A model generated the notes under the pieces. The model worked only from the letters and a program-made list of their open reading frames with translations, had not been told where the DNA came from and ran no database searches. Shown piece after piece: positions 39,801 through 51,704 of a stretch of DNA of 64,000 nt. Each line of letters begins with the position of its first letter. Within the stretch, counting starts at the first letter, position 1. Source of the DNA: Serilophus lunatus (Eukaryota > Chordata > Aves > Passeriformes > Eurylaimidae); contig VXBA01001575.1 in NCBI GenBank assembly GCA_013399895.1, positions 669,800 through 733,799 of the forward strand. The letters run 5' to 3'. The translations under genes and the position numbers were made by a program.

Positions 39801-40017
39801 ACTCAGTAAAACCTCTTGAATATTACAGTCATAGACTTTTTAACAGTTTTCATATCCCCCAAACTACCAATATAAACTTACAAGCAAATATATATAAATG
39901 TAAATTTTCAAGATTATATTAAAATGCCACTCTACAGAGGTGGACAGATACTCTGTCATTCCTAGTTCATCCAGCCTGTTTCTGGAAGAAACCTGTTCCA
40001 GCATATCCTTAGTTCAC

Positions 40018-40169
40018 CTTTTCAGAGGGTATTGCTTTCCCAAGGCTGCTTCAGGGTCCTGCTGACGGATTGCTCTAATTGCAGTTGGTGAAGTAAAGAA
40101 GGCAGCCACTTCATGCTCTGCTAGCACACGGAAATAGGCACCAGCATCTGGCGTTCCCACAGGCTTCCC
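40018..40169 (-). CDS. ACSS3: ACSS3 exon, GKPVGTPDAGAYFRVL...YPLK
   Basis: This exon is 152 nt, entered in phase 0 and left with 2 nt (AG) of the next codon, with acceptor TGTAG and donor GTGAAC. It encodes GKPVGTPDAGAYFRVLAEHE, then AAFFTSPTAIRAIRQQDPEA. FTSPTAIR is the ACSS counterpart of the TAPTAIR block between the substrate loops. The donor is weak (GTGAAC), the least consensus-like in the window. Frame and phase agree with the next exon (AG+G = Arg). Confidence 0.95.
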
Positions 40170-43100
40170 CTACAGAGAGAGTAATTTAAAATGTCACAGG
40201 ATAAAAATACCTCATAATTCCTGGACAGTTCAAGGCTTGAACATGTAACAGTAGTGGTAGCACAGCAACAGAAGAAATGTCAAGTAAGACTTCAAAGAAG
40301 GTTTTGTTAAAAATAATAATACTGTTGAGTGTATTCACTTGTAAAAATAAAATCAAAGCTTTGGGCACAATCTCACATGAACACAACACAGCACACACTA
40401 GTTGCTTGGAAAATTAGTACAAATGGACATGTAAATTAAAAGACAGGCACAAAGAGTTGTTACTGCCTGGCACCAGAGGGAGTCATCTACATCAGTCCTG
40501 ACTGAGAAGCTGTCTGGAGAACACTCACAGTCTCTCTGAATGAGGAGTCTCTGGACACAGTGACACTGCAGCTATATTCCCATGCACAGGCAGCTTTTTC
40601 TTACCTAGAAATTTCTCTCAAACATGGAAAAGTTCACACATAGCTGCTTAAAACTAGCTTCTTGGAACCTTCACGCTGCTACTCTATGTAAAGCCTGGAG
40701 AGATTCTGAAGAGACTCTTTTCTGTTTTAGTGTGCTACACTGGTTTAGGCTTGTTTGTTTATTTTAAAAAAACTACATATTGTCTTGAGCTAAGGGGCAT
40801 AATCAAGAAAATTGTAAACAAAAGTGGCAATTTATGACAAACTGTTCAATGGTAAGTAAGCCTAACAAAAAAATAATCAAGAATACTTTTCTATGGTGCT
40901 GAAAATATGAAAAGCAGCCAGCACAGGATTATATAGTCACAATCTTACTGTATGTAGTTAGTGCAGTGCATGTATTGCTCCATACATATTCTGAAATTAT
41001 TAAAAGTTGATGTCAATGTTTGAGTTCTTCAGATACCATCATAACCTTTTCCCTAGAAAGGCCACACATAGAAGATGAACTTTGACAGAGCATGCAAGCC
41101 AAGAGAGACATACACTGCAAACACAGCTTTGTCAATGTTTTCTGTAAGAAGCTACAAGCACAGAGAAAGTTTCACTACCAAAACATCATCATCCTTTCAG
41201 CAGTTCACCAGTAAAAAGACAAATTCATACCTTCATCATCCTTGTCAACATGCAAATTTGGAATAGATAGGTTAATCAGTCCAGTGGGAAAAAAAAAGCA
41301 TATATAACTCTAATTAATACTTTTCATTTTACCAAAATGCAAAAGCAATAGAGGCATTTGAATACCTCGAAAGAATTTGCAAAATTTGGTATTTTTATTC
41401 CGATGAGGTAGCACAGTAAATTGATTAGTGTGTGTTTTCACAAAGACAGTTATTGCCCCATTGCAATATTAGAAGCAGCTGACTGTGATATAGGCTCACA
41501 GGAATTCATCCCTTTCTCTCTCCTCCATCTGCCCTCCCCAATGCTGTCTTCCTCAGGTTTGCTCTGCATCCAGCTGTGGCTGAACACTGGCAAGAGCACC
41601 CATGAACCATGCATCAGATTCAAAGAACACAGGATAGCCAAGACTGGACATATACCATTGGTTTTGCAGCCCTATGGTGAGATACTGCTGCTGGTGAGAG
41701 GCATGCTCAGAAAGAGTCTCACCATGCAAGACATAAAAAAACAAGACAAAACAGAATGCACAATTGAAAAGCTTTTTGCAAATAGTCTATCCTAAATTAC
41801 TGAAAAGAAATGCAACATAATCCTATTTGCTTGCTGAAAACGTGACTTATGTCCTTATTGCTGCTAGATAATACACAGTTCCCAAAGACAAATCTTTTAC
41901 CAGACTATCTTGAAGCATCACCCTAGCAGACTTCTTCATCACAACCTTCAGGCATTTTTCAGTATTTGTTCCTGAACCTAATCATTCAAGTTGACATTCT
42001 CCCCATGCAATGTTTACTATACCTGCAGATCTGTAGCCATCTGGTTAGGAGTTCAAGCACACATCACTAATTCAAAAACAAATGGTCTCAGACTCTGAAA
42101 AGTTCAAAATTTCCACAAACCTATTAACTAATTACTTAATTGAATCACCATCAGTCATCTTGGACATCAAAAAACCCCATTTTTTTGTTAGTCTGCCAGT
42201 AATAAAGTAGGCTGTTACTTTTAAACAAATGGAAAAGTCCACAGCCCATAAAAGGTCTGCGTCTAACCCTGATCACACCCACTCCCTCCCAAGTCCCACT
42301 TCACACCTGATCCTTCTCTGAGCTATGTCACAGACATGCTTAAGTCTCATGCTTCCAGCAAGCCTGAGCCTGAACACATCTTCCACACAAGCAGTAAAAC
42401 TTCAAGAGTGCATAGGTAGGCATACAGGACTCTGACAGCTTGATATATATATCACAGCTAAGCTACAGCAGCTTAGGTTTGGAGTTGCCACAGATCTAGG
42501 AGAAAACCAAATAAAACGAAACAGTAGAAGGAACAGGAAATTCAACTGACAGTTGACAGGAAATCATACCTAAAAATAATGCAAAAGTTAAGATACTAAA
42601 CTAAGAAAAACAAAATCCCAGCTGTAAAATATTCTTAGTGACTCTGTAGAAAAAATTCCCTGATGCCTTGGCAACTATTCACAGCTTAACAAATGCACAA
42701 ACAAAAAGTGACTAAGCAAACCAAATCTGAGACAGTGCAAATTAGCTTCAGAGCCCCAAAAACTACAAATAAAATTGCCATTCATTATACAAAAAATTTA
42801 AAGAAGTACTGCAAGATGTCACGAGACCATATGCAATTTTGATTTTTAAAAGCTAGCAATATAAACAATAAAACACAGTGTACTTGAATTCAGCATAAAC
42901 TGACAGACTGCTGAGTCAATATAGGGCCTATGAGAAAATGAGATGCTTCCACTGGATTTCTACAGGGATCAGTTCAAGACCTGTTGGTATTCAGTATTTG
43001 CAACAACACTGGAGATAAAAAATTGATTTTCAAAGTTACTGTCAATAATATATGTGGTTGGCAGGAACTAAGAGCATGGTAAACAGGAACAGGTCAGTTA

Positions 43101-46100
43101 GAAAAAGAGTGATCTGTCTCACCTAATTAAAAAAAGTAGGAACAGACACTTCTTGTACTAGCTAGGAAGATCCATGTCGAAAAGACTTTCATTTAATAAC
43201 TTACCAAGAGACTCAGAGATAGAAAAATAGATAGGAACATCTTTCTGGAAGCACCTAGATTTAGCATGTAATTTGTGAGCTGCCTAACAGCTGAGCAGAC
43301 ATCCTGAGGCACATTGTATGGATGATAATTATTTCATACATGATTATGAAAAAAGCTTCACAGGCAGCAAGCATGATAGAAAAGTTCTCATATGGAAAAA
43401 GCAAGAAGCCCTGGGATGGATTGCTCGAGGAAGAAGACATATATGAAGTGCTGTAATAAATTATCAAATAATGCATCAGTAATAGCACATCAGTTCCCTT
43501 TCTGTCTGACCCCTAACAACAAAGGGGTCTTCAATTAAAACTAAATACAAAATTACGAGGAAATTCTCTCTGCATAGGAAATGTTATACATGGAACTCAT
43601 TGGTACTAAAACCTGCTGATGCCAAAGCACACACAAAATCCTGACAGGATTCAAAAGAACACTTCCATAGAGGCAATCATCCTTCTGCTGGTGACCCCAC
43701 TGCCAAACCTCCACTTAAGGACTTAGGAAATGGCACATCCTACTGAATTTGCTCCACAAATACAACTACGAGTAATGGCAGAAAGGTCACAAAACTGCTA
43801 GACTTCAGAGACAGTGATTGCTTTGTAAGCTGGTGATACTGGCTTACAAAGACAGCAAGAAAGGCTGCATATCTCCAAGAATTGTGCTAAAGGAGAGTAA
43901 TTTTAAACCTGTTGTTGCTGTTATGTACCCTGCAGACTTGTTGCAACAGCAGGAGCCCAGTGAGCATTGTGAGGAAGGCTCCAGGCACACAGCAATGTCT
44001 TGCTATACCTGTATGTGGGACAATCCTTCTCTGTCCTAGACCACTCAAATTAAGTCCTAAATAGATAGTTACCCTTGCTCCAGTTCAAAGTTCCCAAATG
44101 CAGGAACTACAGTGATGCCTTTTTCCTGACATCACAGGACCACAAGTAGTAGCTACTTTCTCTTCAAGATGCCCTGTTGCTTACAGCTTCAAATCCTATT
44201 AGCAAGCGCCATCCAGAGTGGGCTGTGAGACTTCAGGTAACCTATGTATAGCTGAAGTTTGCCATGTCTTGGAGAAAGACAATCCAAGATAAATTATTTA
44301 AAAAAATAAAAAAAACAAACCAGAAATACACTTGTTGTATTCAAAAGAATTCATTACTGTTTTCATATTCCTGACAATGGTGTAACAGCAAGTAAAAAGT
44401 AAAAGCACAAGGTTTCCATAGTAATTGCTGAAATGACAAGCTGTTACTTAAGTAACTTAAAAATTAACAAAAGACTTTAAGTAGTGAGGATATGAAGTCA
44501 GCATAGTTTTCATTCCGCAATGGTTATCCATAGGCAGAAGGAATGAGGTGTTCTTTCCGCATAGCTAAACAGCATATTGATACTCCCTAACCCAAACCCC
44601 ATCATTTAGGAAATCTGACTAAAAATTTATGAATACTCAATGTTAAGACAGTCTTCTGAGAAGAAGAAAAATTATATACTATTCTCTTTGTAAACCTTAT
44701 TTTTGTTCCTGTGTGTACAGATGCCTTTCTTCCCATTTTTCATCCTCAAAAAAATAATGCTGATATCATGAACACTATATGAAGCCTCAATTGGTGGCAT
44801 CTCAGAGAAAGAAAAATAGGAAATGTACTATTTCTGTATAATGTTCTCACCAAGAGCAAAAAAATCACAAAGCAGACATGTAGGTCAACCAAATGTTAAC
44901 TCTGATTTTTCTCTTTCTTTTTCACTGTTAAAGAAATGGGATTTTTACTCTTTTTAGTTTACAAAACCAACAGTTTAAATTGAGAGGTGTCTTCATAATG
45001 ACAATAATCATACTGATCCCTGTGCATTCAAACAGAGATAAAACTTCACGGTAAGACAACTGCATAACAGAAAAAAAGCAGAAGGACTCAACCCTTTATT
45101 TCCCATTCCTTCTTAACTCTGCACCTGCTAAAATGAAAGCCTCTCATTGCAGTGATTCTCTTCTGACCATTCATGCAACAATTTTGAAGTGGCCTAGTGC
45201 ATCCTCAGTGGTCAAAAACAGTCACTAAAAAACTATCAGTCTTTTTATTATCTCAAATTAGCTGCCATTTTTCTCACCCTGCTTTCATCTTCTCCCTAAC
45301 TAGTGTGGGTAGTGCTGAGTTAATCCCCTTAGAATGAAGAATCTAATTAATATCTATTAGGTGCTTATAGATTAATTAGACTACAGTAATTTAATGTGCA
45401 AGCAAATACAATATTTGTAATTCTGCTAATGGTTGAAGATTTTGCTCTTTTTATTCAGAAGGTGAAGGATGTCAACCACAGTGGTCCCCAGCCCTAATAT
45501 TACAGGAATTTAGTGGGAAACTAGTGGGGGTTTTCCAGACAAACTAGAAAATGTAAGTATTTCACAATAGAATTAAATATAAAAATTAATAAAAACCTAT
45601 TTTGTATTTTTTATTTTGTTTCTATTTTTCTAGTGACAGTCATGTATAACTAGAGCTCTTTGTTTAATTATTTGTAGACATCCTGATTTCTAGAGAGCTC
45701 CCAGTATTGCATACATTATAGTTGATAACTATGATGAACTATATTCAGCATATGGAAATGAAATAAACATGGGTATGAAGTTGAAAAGTATCCAACATTA
45801 GGTAAGTTGTGCAAGTTATAAAAACAGCCTGAAAAAGATCTCAATTTCTTTCTTCTCCAAATTTCACACATTTAGGATCCATTCATTCTGCATAGGTGTG
45901 TGTCTGCTGCCTTCTACATTTCTTTATTAAAAAGAAATGGAACTTAAAAATATCTTATTAATAAATGTGGATTTTAAAATAATAAAAATATCAAAGCAAT
46001 ACTTTTTAACTAGTAGACAGAACATATGAAAACTCTGAATCATTAAATACACTTCGAAATATAAGCAATAGCCATACACCTAAGGGGGAAAAACGAGATT

Positions 46101-47999
46101 ACTATCTATATAGGTATAATTACCTAGCATATAGGCTTTCCTTTATCAACAACCATCTGCATATGGTAATGCATATGTATGACACACACTGACACTGCAA
46201 GGACACGATCTTAGCAGCAATGCTGAGATTTCTTACACTCCCACACATACAAAGAGTTAGGTCTATGAAGACTTTAGTAAAAAGAGTTGACAATTTACTG
46301 TACTGCAAAAACAACAGTGACCCTAACCAGAGGACTATTATATACTGCAGAGTTGTATACACTGCATTGCCACATAACAGTTGAGCTGAGCAGTTGCAGC
46401 CCTCTGTTGTGCTTGTCTATCTACTAACTTTGCCCAGATCTATACTGTGTAAGGAAATCCAAGCAAAGTTAGAAAGCAAAGTTACAATGCCTGAGTTTTA
46501 TTGCCATAGTTGCACCGTAGATAGTCTCTGCATCATGTATTTCAGTAACACGTTCACTGCAAGCTTTCATGGTCAACACAATGTAAGCAAGTCAGTAAAA
46601 TTTACCCGGACAGAAGGTACATGGAGATTCAAATTAAGAATAACCATTTGTTTAAGTTTTCTCCAACTGCTACAATTATTGACTACAATCATTGGCTACA
46701 TCATTAGGCATTTCAGCTTTGCTTAAAATGTTACATTTTGCTCCTTATTTTAAATTTTTCTGTTATGAAAATGACAAACACCAGGACTAAGTACAAAGTA
46801 ATATACACAGGTGTCACCTAGACAGGACGCGCTGTTCTGTGAGAGATTATCAATCTTCTTCCCACTTCATGCACTGGCAAAAATGTAAAATAATAAAATG
46901 AAACATGAATGGGAGCCCATATGGTGTCACAGATTTTGTTTACGTAGCAAGTAGTGAGGTAAATTAGAACAGATCAGTAGATCAAACCATTTAATGCCAA
47001 TGTTCTTTACCTCCTAAATTAGATGTTGAGGTTTATTTTAGACTAGACTTTGCCTTGTTCACTGCATCAAAAACGCAGCTCAGAGTTTTCTGGTGGAAAG
47101 CTAGCCTACAGATCTTTGCTCCCTTGACTGAAGGGACTTGTCTTCTAGGAAGTGTGAAGCTGTCCTTTACATTTGTTACATGCAGGTGACAGTTGCATGT
47201 CCATACATTTTCAATAGACTTCACCACAGAGTTTCTATTTCCCCAGTCTCCCATTTCTCTGGTCACAGAACCTAAACATATGCCAGTGCCTTCTTGCCAA
47301 GAAGAGATAGGACCGCTCATGAAGCCCTCTGTGCCAATGACCAACACAAGACGTGTACATGTGCGCTTTGACAACAGTGCAACACAGGCCTAATTCAATT
47401 GTCCTTTTACTCAGTGAGTACTAGAATTGCCATCAGCATTTGGTCATCCGAAAGACACTGGGCTAGGGGAGAAAGACACTGTAAAAATGTTTTAATATTC
47501 TTCCAAATTCAGGGTATCGCTTTTAGTCTGAACCAAGAGTGAGGACAACTTTGACATCTTCCTTCAGGCTGAAACACTGAGCACAGCCTCTGGAGTACCT
47601 GTACGCACTGTTCCCTGCTCTCTTTGTCATAGGTGGGGCATCCAACAACGCACTTGTCTCAAGATGTATTGGGTTTTCTGTGGCCAAGTTTTGGTAGCAG
47701 CAGTGGGGAGGGGGGGGGCTGTAGGCGAGGCTTCTTCAAGAAGCTGCTGGAAGTTTCCCCCATGTCCAGAAGAGCCAATACCAGCCAGCTCCAGGCTGGG
47801 CCTGCTGCTGACCAAGGCCAGGCCAATCAGCAGTTAAAGTAATGCCTCTGTGATAATATATTTAAGAAGGAAGAAAAAAAAATTAGTTCAGATGAAGATG
47901 GCTGCCAGAGAGGAGCAGAGCGAGAACATGTGAACAACAATGCAGACACCAAGGTCACTGTAGGAGGGGGAGGAGATGCTCCTGGCACCGGAGCTGAGA

Positions 48000-48300
48000 T
48001 CCACCTGCAGCCCGTGGTGAAGACCATGGAGAAGCAGGCTGTCCCCTTGCAGCCCATGGAGGACCACAGGAGTGCAGAGCCTCCACGTGACCTGCAGTCT
48101 GTGGAGGAGCCCACACTGGAGCAGGTGGATGCTGGAGGGAGGCTGTGACCCTGTGGGAGGCTCATGTTGGAAGAGGGTCCTGCCAGGGACCTGCAGCCTG
48201 TGGAGAGAGGAGCCCACCCTGAAGCAGGATTCTCCTGGTAGGACTTGTGGCCTGGGGGGGACCCATGCTGGAGCAGCCTGTACCCCATGTAATGTGATCC
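48000..48300 (+). repeat. imperfect 40-45 bp minisatellite inside LTR
   Basis: The phrase CCTGCAGCC(T/C)GTGGAG recurs with spacing of roughly 40-90 bp (around 48005, 48048, 48091 and 48189). It is linked by CCCACxCTGGAGCAG-like and CCATGGAG-like pieces. Length varies from unit to unit. The open frames here follow from the repeat, not from a gene. Confidence 0.65.
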
Positions 48301-48615
48301 ACGTGGCAGCAGTGTATGAAGAACTGCTGCCCATGAGATGAACTCTCATCAGAGCAGTTCATGAGAGTGACTGTCTCCTGTGGAAGAGACTCATGCTGGA
48401 AGAGTTCGTGAAGAACTGTCTCCCATGGGAGGGACCCCACAGGATGCAGGGGAAGGACTCCTATCCCTGAGCAACAGCAGAAAACAACAGTTGACCGTAA
48501 CCCCCATTCCGTTTCCCTGCACCGCTGGGGAAGATGAGGTTGAACATGGAGAAGGAGGGGGTAGGGAGACAGGCATCTCTTAAGTTCCTCATTCTTAAGC
48601 TGTGATCTTGTTAGT

Positions 48616-48621
48616 AATAAA
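48616..48621 (+). terminator. LTR poly(A) signal AATAAA
   Basis: AATAAA in the LTR 47665-48806, followed by a T/G-rich stretch. It is on the strand opposite to ACSS3. Confidence 0.5.
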
Positions 48622-51444
48622 TTTAATTAATATCCCCACATGGAGTCTGTTTTGCCTGTGACGGTGATTAGCGAAGAGTCTTTTATGGTCCTTATCTCAA
48701 CTTGTGAAGCCTTTTGTTATATTTTCTCTCCTCTGCTGTTTGCAGGGGGGAGTGAGAGATTGGCTGTAGTGGGTCCCTGGCATCCAGCCCCGGTCAAACC
48801 ACTACACTGGACTTTATCTACTCTTTCACTGGAAACAGTCAGCAACCCACTGAGCATCCAGGAGTGCACAGATTGGAATTTGAGGAATACCGCTGGACAT
48901 CAATGTCTTGCAATTTGGCAAATGTTATGCTATGATTAGAGAAGAACTGTCCCAGATACTTCTGTCTGTCCCTCCTCCACACGTGTGTTTCACACACTCC
49001 CACACTATATTCAATCCAAAAACATAGCTAATTCAGTTATGCCTGACTCCAGCCATGTCCTTCCCTTTACTACTTTTCCTGAGTGTGACCTAGGGCAGAG
49101 AAAGACCTAATATATTGCCAAAAAACGGCATTTCAAAGAAATGGTATCATCCTGCATGGCATTTGATGTCCAAGCAGCTGAATGCTGGGCAGGTATAAGA
49201 TATGATACGTGGCTAGAAGTATCAGTACTGCTACCATGAATAGGTAGGTCCTTAATACACTACACTTGAAACAATGTGACTAGGCTTTTATGCAGACCTC
49301 AAGGAGAGCTGTTAGCAAGGGATTCCACAACCACAATTTCTGCAATTGCCAGAACTGTGCCTGGTACACAGGCAGAGGGGAGATGGGGCAAATGGTCTAT
49401 GATGGAACTGGCTGCTTGACAGAACCTCCCTCAGAGCTCACAGTCCCCAGAAAATTGTTTCTCAGGACACTGCAACTCTCATGGACAATTCAGACTCATG
49501 CTGCCTTCCCACAGCTCTGCAGCCAGTGAATTCCACCAGAAATCTTCTAAACACAGTCCTTCACTCCATACATATCCAGGAAGGAAAGGAGTATGCGCAC
49601 TTACTCGTGCAGGCACCTGGACCATGGCCTATGGCCTACCAAGGCAGAGGGGATGTTTCTGCATGTCTCACAGGGGTCCTCTGGGGGTTGCCGGCACGTA
49701 TCATCAAAATATAGATTCATAAAATGGTCTGGGACATCCACATATAGAGATGTATAGCACTGTAGGCATACTCTTCTCTGCATTTTTCTTACACACTGTT
49801 GGTCTTGGAATTATGGGAGTTGATGTCCTCATGGATCAGTGGGCTTGGTAGAGTACTCTCTCATCCATTGAAGATCAGTTCAAGATGTCTGTGGTAGGGG
49901 TCCACACATCATGTTACATTATAGGAATGGTTTTTCCACCTCATCAAGGACACGATATTCATCTAACTGAAGTTATTGCAGCACTATTTGTCAGCTCTCT
50001 CACATCCTGCAGGAGGCTTGACATTAGTAACAGGGTGCTGGAGAAGATTTGGGGCATTTCAGAGCACATGCTGTCACTGCCCTTTGCTCAGTATTCTGGG
50101 GATACTGTCGGAAAGAGGAGTAATTTTAAAGGATGAATAGCAAAAGAAATAGGGCTGGTGAAGAGAATGGAAGCAAAAGTTTTTAAAAACTAAAGCATCA
50201 GCTTTCTTCTCTAGCATGGTTATCTTCATTCTTACAGTGTAATAACAGGAAGACGGAGAAATTTTGTTTGTAATCTACATTTCCTTAAACAGAACTTCTG
50301 CACATGATAGTCTGTAAAACAGTATGTTTCCTCCATGTTATGCTGACACTACTGCTCCAGGACTGGGTACAGATGGCGCTTTAACAATTGCTTTTTTACA
50401 ATGTCATCAAAGCTTGTTTTACATGTTTTTTCATGCTCTCAGTATCCAGTACATTCACTATACTTCTGCAGTGCTTGTATGCTCCAAGCTACCACTGGAT
50501 ATTCCTTAATGGTTCGCACATTTCTAGTTGTCACTACAGATCAACAGAGGGGATCAGTATGCCACAATGGCAGATCCAAAATAACTTCTGCCTCTAGGAC
50601 CACTGCAAAAGTCAAAGCAAATGCTACATGGGCATCATGCTCCCCCAATGTCGGAGCATGACGCAAATAACCGAGTCTCAGCGTGCTTAAGAGCTAAGAA
50701 TGTCAGTGCTTCTACATGAAAAGTCTTTCACTATCACTGATAGATATTGGATACGCTCCCTAAAGAACAAGGAAGATGGTTCAAGCAACTCTCTATCTTC
50801 CTGCCTTATGACCAGAGAGAGAATCAACAATAACTTCTGAAAAAATAACAATATAAGGCAGCATTTTCCATTGCTGTTTTGAAAACCAAAATTAGGATGC
50901 AGCAGTCACTCTACTTGGACTAGTCTCCTCTCCATCCAGAGTTTCATCCCTCAAGAAAAAGGACTATGACCTGAATGTCCTCTGAGTCTTGGCTTCAGTT
51001 GCTTTGAATGGTAGAAGGAGGAAAGAAGAGACAAGTCTCCTTAGAAGTTCTAGTTCCATCCATAGATCTCTCAATTGCACCGAACTCAGATCCAGTATTT
51101 TTCATCTCAAGACATGCAAAACACAACACCGTCTCCTAGATCCATAATAACAGTAGTCTAATCAACAACACAGGTGCACTCCACTATCTGCCATTTCTAG
51201 GTCTGTTATTTCAGAGTTCCTTTCCCTGATGACCATTACCCTTCACACAGATGAAGCAGACAAGCTTGAAGGACAGTAAAATTAAGTTTTCCTTAAAAAT
51301 TCCTGTAATAGATGAGAGAGTCTGAACACTGAAGACATACACACATCTGTGGCACGGAGAACAGACAAGCATAAACAGGATCATCTGAATTAGCTGGAGG
51401 AGACACTGCCTTTTCCAAGGCTGGTTTTTAAGAAAGGATCATAC

Positions 51445-51540
51445 CTCATACAAAACTGTAGTATTCCCATGAAGGAGAGGCCCATAGCAGATGTAGGAAT
51501 GACCAACGACCCAGCCTAAATCAGAAGCTGCCCACCACAC
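51445..51540 (-). CDS. ACSS3: ACSS3 exon, VWWAASDLGWVVGHSYICYG
   Basis: This exon is 96 nt, 32 codons, phase 0/0, with acceptor TTTTAG and donor GTATGA. It encodes the very conserved VWWAASDLGW-VVGHSY block of short-chain acyl-CoA synthetases, followed by GPLLHGNTTVLYE. In the family these residues line the carboxylate/acyl pocket and position the substrate. All visible key residues (W, D, G, H) are intact. Confidence 0.96.
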
Positions 51541-51623
51541 CTAAAATGAAATAAAAACATAATGACAGTGTGATGTTTTAAGAGGCATTCAAAAACACTT
51601 ATATGACATTTAAACAGACTTAC
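51541..51623 (-). other. ACSS3: ACSS3 83-bp intron
   Basis: This is a complete GT-AG intron (donor GTAAGT, acceptor TTTTAG) of only 83 bp, near the lower limit for vertebrate introns, in a gene with introns up to 19.8 kb. Confidence 0.95.
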
Positions 51624-51704
51624 CTCACCAGGTGCTAGTCCATATACAGCTGACATCGTCCAGTTCAGCATAACTGCATAGCCACCTGTAGGTCTGACAA
51701 CGCC
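51624..51704 (-). CDS. ACSS3: ACSS3 exon, GVVRPTGGYAVML...APGE
   Basis: This short exon is 81 nt, 27 codons, phase 0/0, with acceptor TTTAG and donor GTAAGT. It continues the signature loop (LPK|GVVRPTGGYA) and enters the helix that packs by the acyl pocket. It is separated from the next exon by an intron of only 83 bp, by far the shortest of the gene here. Confidence 0.95.

Larger units (their letters stand above)
33755..40017 (-). other. ACSS3: ACSS3 intron, 6,263 bp
   Basis: It contains a CR1 3' fragment at 34335-34668, an AAATAACT-type low-complexity patch at about 33800-33835 and a TA/GATA repeat at 36827-36848. The rest (34700-40000) is AT-rich unique sequence in which nothing was recognised. 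Confidence 0.8.
47665..48806 (+). mobile_element. solo LTR (ERV) with internal minisatellite
   Basis: It begins TGTATTGGGTTTTCTGTGGC, a start I recognise as common for LTRs in bird genomes, and ends GGTCAAACCACTACA. Features in order: a G-rich run, a CCAAT box (GGCCAATCAGCAG from 47821), an AATATATTTAAG TATA-like element (47856-47867), a YY1-like AAGATGGCTGCC (47895-47906), an imperfect 40-45 bp tandem block, and a poly(A) signal AATAAA (48616-48621). It is 1,142 bp, antisense to ACSS3. No matching target duplication is visible (CAAGA before, CTGGA after). Confidence 0.78.
40170..51444 (-). other. ACSS3: ACSS3 intron, 11,275 bp
   Basis: It contains the LTR at 47665-48806. The first half, 40200-47600, is AT-rich with no element recognised. 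A TAATTA palindrome lies at 45342-45380 and a short perfect hairpin at 43821-43851. Between 49290 and 50720 there are somewhat more open codons on both strands and a higher GC level than nearby, but no product was recognised. Confidence 0.8.

Noticed and set aside
41421..41795. Open frame of 124 codons on the plus strand
   Set aside because: Antisense in an ACSS3 intron, no recognised domain, no splice partners; within what chance allows for this length of sequence.
47033..47374. Open frame of 113 codons, minus strand, in the same sense as ACSS3
   Set aside because: No similarity to ACSS3 and the flanking exons join in frame without it; no domain recognised.
47827..48349. Two overlapping 153-codon open frames on the minus strand
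   Set aside because: They are read from the reverse strand of an LTR minisatellite; repeat-derived.
50635..50661. Hairpin TCATGCTCC / GGAGCATGA
   Set aside because: A 9-bp stem with a 9-nt loop; likely chance, no T-run or RNA family feature.
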